DNA of 64,000 nucleotides from the NCBI GenBank assembly GCA_965153455.1, contig OZ234495.1:15868875-15932874 (forward strand). Direction: 5' to 3'. The translations under genes and the position numbers were made by a program. The notes under the pieces are model-generated. The model did not search any database and was not told where the DNA came from. It was given only the letters and a program-made list of their open reading frames with translations. Shown in pieces: positions 23,595 through 35,639 of the stretch (positions within the stretch are counted from its first letter, which is position 1; every line of letters starts with the position of its first letter). This DNA comes from Sphagnum compactum (lineage: Eukaryota; Bryophyta; Sphagnopsida; Sphagnales).

Positions 23595-26500
23595 ATGGAG
23601 GAGTTTCCTGTGATGCAGATCGATGAGGAGGACGAGGAGCAGGTGTGGGATTCTGTAGCCCTGTTTGTCTCAAGATGTCTTTTTCATCTCTTTTGTCTAC
23701 GTAGTTCCTCTGCCTGTGTGGCCTCTTGTGTGAAACCGTGATAGGGGGAACTGCTGCTGCTTGCAAAGGGAATTTGGTGTTCATATGCCTTCTTGAGCAG
23801 CTTAGCCATTCAAGCTCAAGCATAGTTTTTTATGAGTTTTTTGTATACTAGATGGCTTGTAGCATTAGAGCACATTCCAGGTTTTATGGACCCTTGGATG
23901 AGGGCGGGAAACTTGAGGGTTCACTTGGGGTTGAAAACCCAACAATGCTTGTCAAGAGAACGGTAGATGTGATGGAAGATTTCTTTCATTCATGGAAGTT
24001 GTTTGTGTGATATTATGCTTGACAATAGCTCTTAAAATATAAATGAAACTTGGTCTTTTCTTTATTATTTTTTGGACTTCACGAAAAAGTTTTGAACCTT
24101 GTTTTTACTTGGATGTAAAGACTTGGTTGATATAATTTTTTTGTATTATAAGGATCATTGTCAAGCATAATGTTGCATAAGACAACCACCATGATGAAAG
24201 AAATCTTCCATGACATAAGCTGTCCTCTTGATGACGAAACAAGTTGACATACGAACAAGATATGCTAGTCTTTACACAATAGAATAATGGTAGCATTTTC
24301 ATGTGATCATGATTCCCCACCTTTGTCCACAAGGCCTTAAAACCAAGAATGCCCTCAAATGTTACCCTTATGCTATAGTTAATCATGAACTTGCAGATTT
24401 TCTTAACTCTTGTGAATGTTTTTTTTTTTCCCTGCACAAGGAGGTCGAGAGTGTTATTGGTTTAGCTGACTTGCATTAATATGTGATATGTTGCTAAAAC
24501 TTGTTTGGCCCTTATGAAACAATTAGATGCATCTTGACATTCCACACCTTACATTTCTCCCTTGCACAGTCTATTACGCTCATGGGTGGACATGATTCCA
24601 ATATCTATGACCTAGCAAGTAGAGATTTTCCTTTCATGAGTGTAGTAGTAAGTGGCTTTAGTGGTTAGCAATACTAAAATATATGTGTGAGTTCATTCTA
24701 GCTCCCATATCTCTTGGTTTTTATCACTTTGGGTTTCCTCAAGCATCAACTAACCTCTTTTGTAGTGGTTTGTGTCTTGGAAACAAAACTTGCAGGCTAT
24801 TGGAAGTAGGGAAGAAAGTCTGAAACATCATCTTTGCCCCCTCTCCCTCTCCCTAGCAATGTTTGCAAAGATTGAAAGGTCTAACTACAAGTTTTTATTT
24901 TGTAGGGAGAGTTGGAGGAAGTTTTGGATATTGCACACGAGCATATGTTCTCATGTACAACTCCAGGGGTGGTAATGGCTGTAACAAGGGAGCCAACAGT
25001 TGTGGTTGAACACATGACTATTACAACAGTTGATTGCAACCATACTGGTATGTATATGTCCAAGCATACAAAAGTTACATTTGTTCAATTAAGTCCTGAT
25101 GGTATCTGCTAATCTCACAGATCTTGAGTTGGCATTTGTGGATAATTTGCCTCCTATTAGAGTTTTTGTGCAGTTCCATGCCCCAGATCTGAACAATTTG
25201 GCCTTGTTGTGGAGGATGCAGAAAATTATGGAAATGGTGACATTGCACAAGAGGCAAACCAGGTTGGTTTTTGGATTAATTGACAATGTCAAAATGGTTG
25301 CCTTTGGGCTGTAATCCAAGTGATGTTACTCAGTTTTATGCAAGGTCTTGTCTATGGATGAGTAAGTGACCATAGCATCATGGTTTTTCGAAATCTGCAG
25401 GGTGGCATGACAGAAGTGAGCTATGGAGATGGTGAGGCTTTGATAGGTCAGTCAGTTATTAAAAGGTTCTCAAGAAAGAAGTACATGGGTCACATAGTGG
25501 CCTATGATCCTAATACAAGGTGGTACAAGGTATCATTTGCCCTTACACCTTACCCATGTATTACATCCCTGCTGAAGATTTAAGTGAACCTAAAATCTTG
25601 TTTCAAACACCACATGCTAAGAAATGACTCCTGCAGCACATATTGGTCACAGGAGTTCTTAAAGAGACAGAAATGCCAACTTATTATGTTAGTGGCACCT
25701 GGTGTCTTTTGCAAGACTTTTGAGGCCCCTTTTCATTATGCCAAAAAGTTCCTGCCATGAAGATCATCTTCTCCATGGTGGAATCTTGGAGGATGTTTTA
25801 CATGCCTCCACAAGTTCATGCCATGAAACAGTGTGACATTGTTTTGCAGGGTTCTTACCTTTAGAATTGTTGACAGCTACAGGATGTTTTGGCTTGGCTG
25901 TGATTTTGGAAATCTGTCAAAGCTCATTGCAGAGTGTGTTGTTGGTTTTTGTTGACCATCCAGGTTGTGTATGAGGATGCTGATGAAGAAGAGTTGGAGT
26001 GGAAAGAGCTCAAGCCAATTCTTGTACCAGTGACTGGCTCTCTTCCAGCTGCTTCTAAAAAGAGACCTCCTGCAAGCATAACTGCTGGTGAGGAGAAAAG
26101 GTGAGTGTTGGTGTTTAGCTGTATCTTGATGCCACTGATATTGGGGACTCTGTTTTCTGGTCAAATCCATGGAGAGTTGATTCTACCTTCTGCTGCAATC
26201 TTGGAACATTGTCCGGCAACTTCACATTCCTGCTACACTTAATACAATGTAAGGGCATTAGTCTGCTGCTGTAACATAATTATAGGCATACTGTTTGTAT
26301 TTTTGGCTGAAATGCCTATTTTGTTCTGTCATGGTACAAGTGATTTGCAAGATGTATTCCACTTGAGGCACATCTTTAACAGGCCATCTATGATGCGGTC
26401 TTTCATCTCACTGTCTGATCTCTCACATTTGTTAAGAATCAGTCTTTTACCATGGTGGAAATTTATGAATGGGCCATTTATTATCAAAGAGAACTGTGAG

Positions 26501-28997
26501 GCTTCGGTTTGGTGTTATAATCTCCAGAATCTTCCAACTTGCATTGAAGGTTCTTTGGTACCTAATTAAACTAGTATTCATATTCCAATCAAGGGTTTGT
26601 ATTGTTCCATATGCAGATATCTTGTCGGATAATGTTGCCTTTACACCATGCCTGTATTATTTTGTTCTCTTTTCTATGGTTCCAAGATTCTAACAAGTAA
26701 AATCTTGTGGTTGCTTGCTCAGTCCAGCTAAAAGGCCACGAGGAAGACCACCAAAAGTGGGTATCGCTAAGTCATCACCAAAGGTGAAGTCACTAAAGAA
26801 AACAACAAGGATTCCAAAGGCAATGAAGGTGAAACACAAAGAAGGCAGAGCCCAGAAACCCAGAAAGACAAGGACTCTCCCGTTGGAGAATGTGCAAACC
26901 TCTGTCAAGAATAAGCAGGGTATGGGAGAGAAAACAAAAGAAGTCTCAACTGCCAGGAAGGCAGGTTCATTGGGCACTCCACAGAGTCAGAAAGTAGGGC
27001 CCAGAAGGGTTGGTAGACCCAAGAAAGCAGAGGCTATTAAGCCACAATTGAAGAAAAACGTGGGAAGGAAGAGGAAGCCTGAGATAAAAGATGGTGGAGA
27101 CAGTTCTTCTGAAAGCAAGCCTTCGACCCGGAGAAGCAGTTTAACAACAGACCAAGATGTATCCTATTCGGGGCAAATTTCAGGTGCTAAAGCAGGGGCT
27201 AAAGCAGGCGCTAAAGCCGGGGCTAAGGCAGGAGCTAAAGCAGGGGCCAAAGCAGGAGCCACAGCAGGAGCTACAGCAGGGGCTAAAGCAGGGGCAGCGT
27301 TGATTGGTAGGCAGACAAAGAAGAAGTTTGGAACTCAATACTTTGGTGGAGAAGTGATTGGATTTGATCCTAAGGCAAATTTTTACAAGGTGAGAGTTAT
27401 TCATTCTGGTTTCTTCTTTGGACGGTGCTACAGCAGTGGCTGGGTTCAAATTTGAGGTGATTCTATCAAAAATCTGTTATGTTTGACCAATTTTGCATGT
27501 GATCTTTCTGTGATTGCAAATGTCTGAACTGAGTATGTTGTGGGAAGGAAATGGGAGTAAGAAAGAGAGAAGCTAGGCTTTTGGAATGATGTGTCATGGC
27601 TGCATGGTCTCCATGCTGAATGATGTTCACAGATCATGACTAAACTGTTAAAAGAAGTTTGTTTTTCTCAAGTTCACATGTAGATACATATACAAGAGAA
27701 GCTCCTTCCTCAAATGCATATGCTTGGGGAGGAAGAAATGACAAACAAACAGCAAAGTTAATGGGGCAAGCTAAAATGAGTGACTAACTACATCTTAAAG
27801 TTGATTGTCCAATTTTATTTGTAAACTATCGGTAGCTGTAAGTCTAATGCATCCTCCAATTTGGGACTTTTCAATGACAAATGTGAAGTCAATCGATAGT
27901 AAAGGTACTTGTGCCACTAGATTAGCACTCATATTAAACCCAATAGTAAGCATTGCCCAACTTATGCTAGGTCTTATATGCAGTCCAGGAGCCATTCAAG
28001 AGCAGTGTAGTCAGGGTTGTGTCTTTGATGCTCAACGAAATAGCAGTGAAGCTTCGGGGTGTGATTGTAGCATTACACAAAGCCACATATGATTGTCATC
28101 ATAAGTAGTTCATTTGTCATTGAACTCCCCAAAATCGTCTCAGAATTTTCTTCTCCTGAGTCATATTTTTGAATGTACATGAGATGGCACCTCTATTCTT
28201 TATATAAAAGTGGAATCTATATGTGATAGGTCCGATATGATGATGGTGATGAGGAAGAACTTGAGTGGGCAGAAGTCGAAATGACATTGGTTGTAGAAGA
28301 GCAGCTAGCACCAGCAAAGACAAGGCAACGAGCATCTAAATTGAGTAGCCTGGAATCTCCACTTAAGAAGCAAAAGGTTGTCTCTTCAAAGAAAGATGAA
28401 AGAAAGACGAAGAGTCCAACTCAGCCCCCAAGGTATCTGATCTCTTAACACAATTGTGGACATGAATATGGTGATATGACGAAATGACATTAAAGAGTTT
28501 TTCTCATATATGCATCACTTGCACTGGTGTGTGCACATGATTGTGACTCCAGAGTATTAAAACTGAGACAAACGACTTAACTAGGATTTTTCTTGATTTC
28601 ATGAGGACCGCAGTTAGCCTGTCTAGTGGAAAGTGTGATGTGTTGAAGAAATTGTCTTGCTTATGTTTGTTGATTATATTGTCTGTGTTTCGTAACCTTG
28701 TCTGCCTGTGCATCCCTTACCATCAGGATTGACTCAAAACTGTATTGCAGAAAAGGAGCCAAGGCAAGGAGGCGTGGCCGCCCGCCATCAAGGTACTAAG
28801 CTATATATTGGAAGAATCATCAACATTCTGAAGACAAATTCCTGTACAGAAGGGTACAGCTGCTCTTCCTTCACAAAATGGCTTTTCATGGCCACAGTTT
28901 TCAATGTGTGAACTCACACAGAATGTGCATGCTGTAGTTTTACTTTAATCATCATCTTCTGTATAGGCACTACAGGGAGTGGTGGATATGTTCATAA
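23595..28997 (+). CDS. Double Tudor (PTM/DIR17-like) and AT-hook protein
   Basis: Exons 23595-23642, 24906-25047, 25174-25262, 25401-25529, 25964-26100, 26723-27389, 28230-28432, 28751-28792 and 28967-28997. They sum to 1,488 nt in frame (495 residues) with GT-AG introns and matching phases. Tudor 1 spans about residues 106-155 (GQSVIKRF ... VVYEDADEEELEW). Tudor 2 spans about 378-425 (QTKKKFG ... VRYDDGDEEELEW). Each is split by an intron at the same place, after WYK or FYK, as expected of an internal duplication. AT-hook-like motifs are KRPRGRPPK (~185), RRVGRPKK (~275) and RRRGRPPS (~478). The linker is basic, with a Gly-Ala-Lys-Ala repeat. Such proteins are nuclear; Tudor folds read histone marks and AT-hooks bind minor grooves (family knowledge). 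The exact role is unknown. The last exon is uncertain: reading on past 28792 would stop at 28799. Confidence 0.85.
23949..24232. ncRNA. Long-arm hairpin in intron 1 of the Tudor gene
   Basis: The arm at 23949-24027 is the inverted complement of 24154-24232 over about 80 bp at roughly 80% identity. Perfect blocks include ATGGAAGATTTCTTTCA and ATTATGCTTGACAAT. The loop is about 125 nt. Arm length and mismatch pattern suit a plant microRNA precursor or a small fold-back MITE; the sequence alone does not decide. It lies wholly within the 1.26-kb first intron. Confidence 0.5.
27184..27299 (+). repeat. 12-bp in-frame minisatellite (Gly-Ala-Lys-Ala)
   Basis: About nine to ten copies of a GCTAAAGCAGGG-type unit in exon 6 of the Tudor gene. 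They encode a repetitive AKAG stretch with two AT/AG variants (ACA for AAA). The 12-nt period keeps frame, so copy number can change without a frameshift. It resembles basic histone-H1-like tails. Confidence 0.9.
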
Positions 28998-28999
28998 CA

Positions 29000-31449
29000 T
29001 GTTTTCCATAGCCAGATGTGATGTCGGCTTGAAATGTGCCATATTGTGTGACCTTGGGTTCTTAGCATGTTATATCCAGAGGAACAAGGAGCAAATGGCC
29101 TTTTACATTTAACCTTTTTCAAGTAGTGGAGATTGAGTTGGTTGATTAAATATTGTGAATAGCAAGGAAGAGAATCAGCATGTCTGTCAACCTGCGCTCT
29201 GTTTTCTGAAATTGGTGTGTGACCTTGACGTTTGGGACGGGGAATGAAATGGAAAAGACTGGGAGTCATAGTAGTCGTAGTTCACGTACTTATTAATGTT
29301 GCAAATTTAGTTGCATGAAACAGGTTAGTTATAGTACAGTGTTTTCTATAGATTTATTTGGTTCTGATGGGGCTGGAGTGACCCAGCACTCACCAATGCA
29401 CTAGTCCAACAGAACCCCTTGTGGGTTTCATCACTTGGATCAAGCTCTGCTTTTTTTACTCACTGCCCTCTTTTTTCTTCTTGCTCTACACAAACTTATT
29501 TCCTTCCTTGTTTTTTTTCTCTTTCTCATTGTTTCTTCTTTCCCTTTGCTCTTCTTCTCTTTCTTCTTCTTCTTGGTTGTTCTTGTCTTACTCCTCTTAA
29601 TTTTATTTTTTCCTTGTTATTTTTTCTTCTTTTTCTCCTTGCCTTCTCTCTTTTTCTCCTTGCTTATTTTTCTTTTTTTTTTCCTTGCTGTTTTTTCTTA
29701 TAATTTTTTTGTTGTCTTTTTCCTTGTTTTTCTTCATGTGTGTTGGGACTTTCAATTTGGAGCAAAAAAGGGGTTTGAAGAGTGTATGTGATTGGAACTT
29801 TAGTTTGGAACAAGAAAACGATTTGAAGAAAGATTGTAGCTTGTTGGAAGGGGTTGGGAAGTTTGGTTTGAAGCAAAATCACATTGCAATGTGTAGTCAA
29901 GTTTGGAACAACAAAACTTATTACAAAAATGCAATAATGCAATGTGTAGTCAGGTTTGGAACAACTAAACTTGTTACAAAAATGCAACAAAGCTTAAGAG
30001 CTTCTTAAGAGAGTTTTTTTTTCTTAATTGTTTTTTATGTTCTTTTCATTTTTTTTCATTTTTTTCTCTTTTTTTTTCATCTTCTTTTTGTTTTTTATTT
30101 TCAGTTTTTAAGTTTTTTCTACTTTTTTACATGTGTTTTGTTCTTTTTTTTAAAAAATTACATGTTTGTCCATTTTGTTGTAATTTTATTTTTTTTATCA
30201 TATCTTTTATTTTGGTTTTTTTTGCAGTTTTTAAAAAAATCAAGTTCTTTCAATTTGTGTGTTTGTTTTTGCTTATATATAATGTTTGTGTGTTTTTTAT
30301 TATTATTTTACTAATAGTAACTTTGAGGCTTTTATTTATTATCTTTGTGAAGAATCACCAAGGATGAATTTGTGATCAACATAATTCATTTTCACTTCTA
30401 ACACCATCAATTGTACACATATCACCATATCACAAAAGTGATCAATATACCTACAACTTATCAAGTTCATAACATAATAGATGAAGAGGCTAATGATAGA
30501 AAAAAATCTTTTATGGAAAAGGAATAACAGGTCATTATTTTTTTTTTTATATTAAGATGGATTTGTTGATTTGCATTTTTTAAAATATATTTTTTATGGT
30601 TTGGTGCATTTTGCATGTAATTTATGTGTACATAAAACCTAAAGGTTAATCTATGCCATTTCGTACTCTAACAACCAATGACAAATGAATGGTTTTCAAA
30701 ATATCCTAATGAATTTTTTAAATTTTAAGTTTACTTCAAAGTTTTGCATTAATTCATGTAAATATTCTTTTTTTACAAATTCAAATTTTTTTGTGTTAGT
30801 TAAGCAAAATATATGAAACATTAACAATAAATGTAATGTTAATTTAAACATCTAATAGTTGCACATCAATAATTCATATTGCATTTTATAATTTTTTGCT
30901 AATACCCACATCAACCTCCAAATTTTTTCATCGGTCTTCTATGCCAAGCATGCAATAGTTTCGCAACATTGTCACCCCACTATGCTCACATTGCATTCCA
31001 AAAAATTTCATTGGTTTTTTTACTAACTATGCAATATCTATATATGGAACTTGAAATGTCCATTGTTGTTTTAATCAATTATGTAATATCTACATACCTA
31101 CTTGTTTTCCCAATTCAAAATTTGCTTATATGCAAATATTACATGTGTCATGTTTGACATGTGATTTTGGCATAATATTGATGCAAGCATTACATACTGA
31201 TTAATTAGTACAACTTGCAATACCTACTTGGTTTTCCAATTCATAATTGTTTTAAATGCACGTATTACATATTCAATAGTTAATAATGAAGGTCACTTAA
31301 GGTGGGTTAATGAAATTTATTCATTTAAACAAGGGTTGGCCAAATTGTTTCAAAAGTCTATTAAAGTTCCATTCAACCCTAAATGCATTGATGCAATACC
31401 CTCATTGATAATAATCCTTACCTTTCATGATACATTTAAGATTCTTTTA
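29000..31449. other. T-rich low-complexity spacer
   Basis: 29440-29740 and 30010-30330 are poly-pyrimidine or T-rich, giving Phe/Leu-rich frames that are not genes. A ~55-bp direct duplication lies at about 29885-29990 (GTAGTCAAGTTTGGAACAAC / GTAGTCAGGTTTGGAACAAC). No gene is seen. Confidence 0.6.
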
Positions 31450-32300
31450 TAGGTAGTGATTTAACCAAAAATTAGAAAAGGTTTTGTCATTCGAAAGTAA
31501 AAGTAACTCCAAAAAAATATTTATTTGCCAAAAGGTGGAGGTTTAGCTAAGAAGTAAATATGTTTTGTTGAAAGGTGCAAGTTTAACCAAGAAAAGATAT
31601 TAGTTTTGTTAAAATATAAAGGTTTTGCCAAAAATTTATATTGATTTTGCTAAGAGATGGAGGTTTAACTAAAAAGTAAAGGGGTTTTGTTGAGAGGTGG
31701 AAGTTTACCCCAAAAAATTAGTTTTGCCAAGAAATAGCTAGGGGTTTAACCAAACAAATGCAAAGGTTTTGCTTAGAGGTATTGGTTTAGCCAATAAGTA
31801 AAGAAAATTTGTCAAAAGGTAGAAATTAAAAGAAAAAAAAATCGGTTTACCCAAAAAACAAAAAGGTTTTTACTAGAGGTGCAAGTTTAGCCAAAGAAAT
31901 ATATTAATTTTGTTGAAAGATAGGGGTTTAGCCAAGAAAAAGCAAAGGTTTTGACAAGAGGTAGCAGTTTGGCCAATAAGTAAAGAGGTTTTGCTTAAAG
32001 GCAAAATTTCAACCAATAAAGTTATTCGTTTTGGCAAAAGGTAGAACTTTAATCAACAATTAAAAAGATTTTGTCGAAATACAAAGGTTTAGTTAGGAAA
32101 TAAAAAGGTTTTGTTGAGAGTTAATTTCTAGCTTAGAAATATAAGAAATTTGTTGAAAAATAAAAGTTTTGCCAAAAAAAGATAAAAATTTGGTCAAAAA
32201 ATAAAAGTTTAACCCTAAAAATGTATAAGTTTTGCCAAGAAGTAAAGGTTTAGCCAAGAAAAGATAAAGGTTTTTGCCTGTAAGGTAAAAATTTATCCAA
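31450..32300. repeat. Degenerate satellite with GGTTTAGCCAAGAA / AGGTTTTGCCAAGAG motifs
   Basis: About 0.85 kb of alternating half-units, GGTTTAGCCAAGAAGTAAA and AGGTTTTGTTGAGAGGT, each about 25 bp. The composite period is near 50 bp. Copies are diverged, so the array is old. Non-coding. Confidence 0.8.
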
Positions 32301-32748
32301 TGAAAAAATAAAGAGCAGGTAGGTAGATAGTTAGATAGGAAGGGGGGTTGGTTGTTAGTTGGTAGGTAGGGCCAAAATGTAAATTAGTAGCGTTGATAAA
32401 TCAATAAGATAGTTAGGTCTATATGGTAACTAGGGGGGAAGGTAGTATTGGAGGTCAAGGTTGAGGAAAAGAAGAACCAAAAAAAAAATTCCTAGGCCAA
32501 AAACCAAAAAAGAAAAAACTAAAGTTAGATTAAAAATGTAACTCATCCCATGGACAAAATGGCCAACTAGTGTATTGGTAGGTGTTGGTTCACTCTAGCC
32601 ATTCTGATGGACAAAATTAAAAACTCGGAGTCATAACACATCCCTCTCCACTCTCAATTCTTAATTGTTTTAAACGTCACTTTGAATTTATCAATTGAGG
32701 ATTGAGGTAGTGGAAATACTAAGATCTAGTTGATAACAAGTCAATGTT

Positions 32749-33045
32749 TTGGTGTGTTTCATGAAAACCATGTCCACCAAAAATAATGCAAAGGTGTGTC
32801 ACTATCTCCAATTCATGCGACACGCCAAAAATAAAACAGACAAAGGCTTCATTACGCGCAAAGTTGCTCTGTTGTTGTTTGGTTTAAAATATTCGACTTT
32901 TTCTTTCAACCTCATTCGAATTCGAAAAGTGGTCTCTGATACGTTTTCTCGACTTAAAGAAATCAACCTAGATATACTAGAAGAGCACTACCCCAAAGGA
33001 AGAAGGAAAATGAGCAAGCCAAGACATTTGAGTGAATGTAGATGA
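32749..33045 (+). other. Unrecognised 98-codon open frame
   Basis: The open frame includes HYLQFMRHAKNKTDKG and LDILEEHYPKGRRKM, less AT-biased than its surroundings. I recognise no domain. It could be a fragment of a transposon protein or chance. No partner exon was identified. Confidence 0.15.
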
Positions 33046-33224
33046 CATTTGACTGGCCTTCAACAATTCTGCAATCAAATGATGAGTTCAAATAAGATTG
33101 GTGGTGTTGACCATAGACATAATTTTCCTTGGAAATATTGTGTAGGACAGATAATTAAAATGGTAATCATAGTTTAGGTACAATAAAAAAAATTCAAATT
33201 TTTTTTTGGTGGGCATTGTTCTAT

Positions 33225-33510
33225 AATTGCATTAAGACTAGTGGCGCATTTAATTTGTTACTCTTGGTTAGTTTTTACCTCGAAAAAGCATTATGACTTG
33301 CATTGAAACTAACGTCATATTTAATTTATTGTTCATGTTTAGTGTTTACTTTGGGAAAACCTTATGAATTGTGTTCAGACAAGTGTCGTATTTAATTTGT
33401 TATCCATGTTTAATGTTTACCTTGGAAAAGCCTTATGAATTGTGTTGAAACTAGTATCATATTTAATTTGTTGCTCATGTTTAATGTTTACTTTGGAGAA
33501 ACCTTATGAA
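33225..33510. repeat. 71-bp tandem repeat, about four copies
   Basis: The landmark CTTATGAATTGTGTT recurs at about 33290, 33361, 33432 and 33503, always 71 bp apart. The rest of the unit is TATTTAATTTGTT and CATGTTTAATGTTTAC. Confidence 0.9.
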
Positions 33511-35639
33511 GAAGAGTTTTGAATATTTTAATTGGAATCTCTTGTTCCATGTTGGAGTGAGAAACTTGGCTTAAGTAACGTGCCCTACAAATACACTACA
33601 CATATCCTTAAAGTTCTATTTTGGGAGGGTTCATCACATGAGTATTTTTTGGGTTTAGGGCCATTCAATGAAGCCCATTGCCAACAAACAAGCAAATAAA
33701 CACGTTGAACACCACCCCCTATTTCACAACCAAAAACATAAAACAATTCATTTAAATTTATTGTTTGAAAAAGGAAAGAATGTCACACAGAATGTTTGTG
33801 TGTTATTTGAACAAAATCTAAACATGTTCATGGGTGACGGGCTACCAAATTCCAATGCTCTATAATTTCATTCCCTTTCTAAATTGTAATGTGACATTAC
33901 AAGCCATTAAACCCCACCATAAAACATTCAAAACACTCCTAGGTGAACATTCTATTTTGTGAAAGGCTCGCCATTTTGTATAGGTCATGCCATGCAAAAG
34001 AAGACCCATCCAAGGTAATGTTTTTGTTTCAATTTCTAAATGGAACTAGGGTGGCAAGCACCCTAGGTAAATTTCAACTAGCAACAATTTTTCAAGGACC
34101 TCTTAAAATTGTAGCAAATATACATAACACCCTCCCCAAAAAAATTGTGTATCACTTTTGGGCCAAAAAATTCCCAAAAAAAGATTGTAACAAAAATATT
34201 ATATTTTCAAAAAACTATATCCCCTTGCTAAGCTAAAAAAAAAACACACACACACACACCCAATCTATATAATTTCATTATTTCCTAAAGATAGTGGGGT
34301 TTGTCTTCTCCAACCTCACTAATATTTCCAACAAGTTTGTTTTGTGGGTAATTCGTGAAAATTACTACATGTTGCAAATTGAAGTTTTTGTCTTTAGTAT
34401 CAACTTTTATGAACTTCTTGTATGGTAGACAAATCATTCCTAACTTTAAAGTTCTTCCTTCATCCCGTCTCACCCTTTACATACCTTAATTAAACAACAA
34501 CAACAACAGTTGCATAAATTTAACTAAAATTAAACAAGGATAGTAATAGTAATAAGTTTACAACTCATGACTATCAAGCAAGCAACCTATTCTTACATTA
34601 CACCACACTCCCACAACCTCCTTATCCTTATTTTATTTTTCCAAAATCCAACTTGGGCAAGTTTTCCTAAGTTTAATAGTTCTTTTTCTTTCCTATTTTC
34701 TCAAGACTTGTAATAAAATAGCTCTCATGCCCTCCTAAAGAACCCTACCTTTTTTTTGTCCATCTTTTCCTTACCCCTAACTCCTTGTTTTAGATCTCTC
34801 TCGTCTCCCCCCTTACAAAATCTTCTTTCACTTCCTGTATCCTCTTGTTCCTCCTTTCACCTCTCATGTTTTTTTCCCTTATGTGTCTTTCTTGTACTTC
34901 CTCTATAGCTGCCAAATTGCTTCCATTTTTAGTTTCCATACAACAATAGGTGGCCTCCTAAGTTTTGATTTCCTCGCTCTCTCATGATTTCTACAAATTT
35001 TTCATCATGTCTTCTTCAATTTACATAAACACAAAAAAAGAAAACAAAAAAAATCCACTTCTAGAACTAATTACTAGAAAGGGTTAAAGTTTAACAACTT
35101 CAAAGAACCAATGTTATTATTTGAATGCACCACCTATCAAAAATCTAACAACCAATACTCTTACTCATGTACGCCGCAAAATTACTTAACAATAAAAACT
35201 TGTTATCTCAAAATTGGGCCCTAATTTATTGTCCAAATTTATAAAAGAAAACTTTCAATGTTGAAGTCCAAAATTGTAAGGTTAATCATTACCACAAAAT
35301 CTAAATATTTGTAGCCCTTATCCTACTAAAGTGTACATATCACATGACAGTGTTATATTTGTCATGTGATAGCCATGCATAACACCCCTTTTGTCATTTT
35401 TTGGCCAAAAAAAAGACTAATCCAAGAGGGTTGGTCATGCTTATGCGGTGTAAATGCACTTATCCCAATGCTTTACCTTAAATAAAACAAGTCTAAGATT
35501 TGGTTTTGGGGTTATAATTTTTTTACAAAATGAACCTATGTAATTGTCAAGTTCAAGCTTCAATCTAACAACAATTAAAATAGGAAATGTTATTCCCATT
35601 CAAGTACATTTTGGATAATGTGTTTTTGATGTAAAAGAC
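33511..35639. other. AT-rich spacer
   Basis: No supportable gene. Frames at 33668-33865 and 33943-34236 are open for 65-97 codons without a recognised domain. A (CA)n run lies at 34242-34259 and pyrimidine tracts at 34620-34980. Confidence 0.45.

Noticed and set aside
29419-30367. Several 70-118-codon Phe/Leu-rich frames
   Set aside because: They lie in T-rich low-complexity DNA where stops are rare in one strand sense; no domain or splice context.
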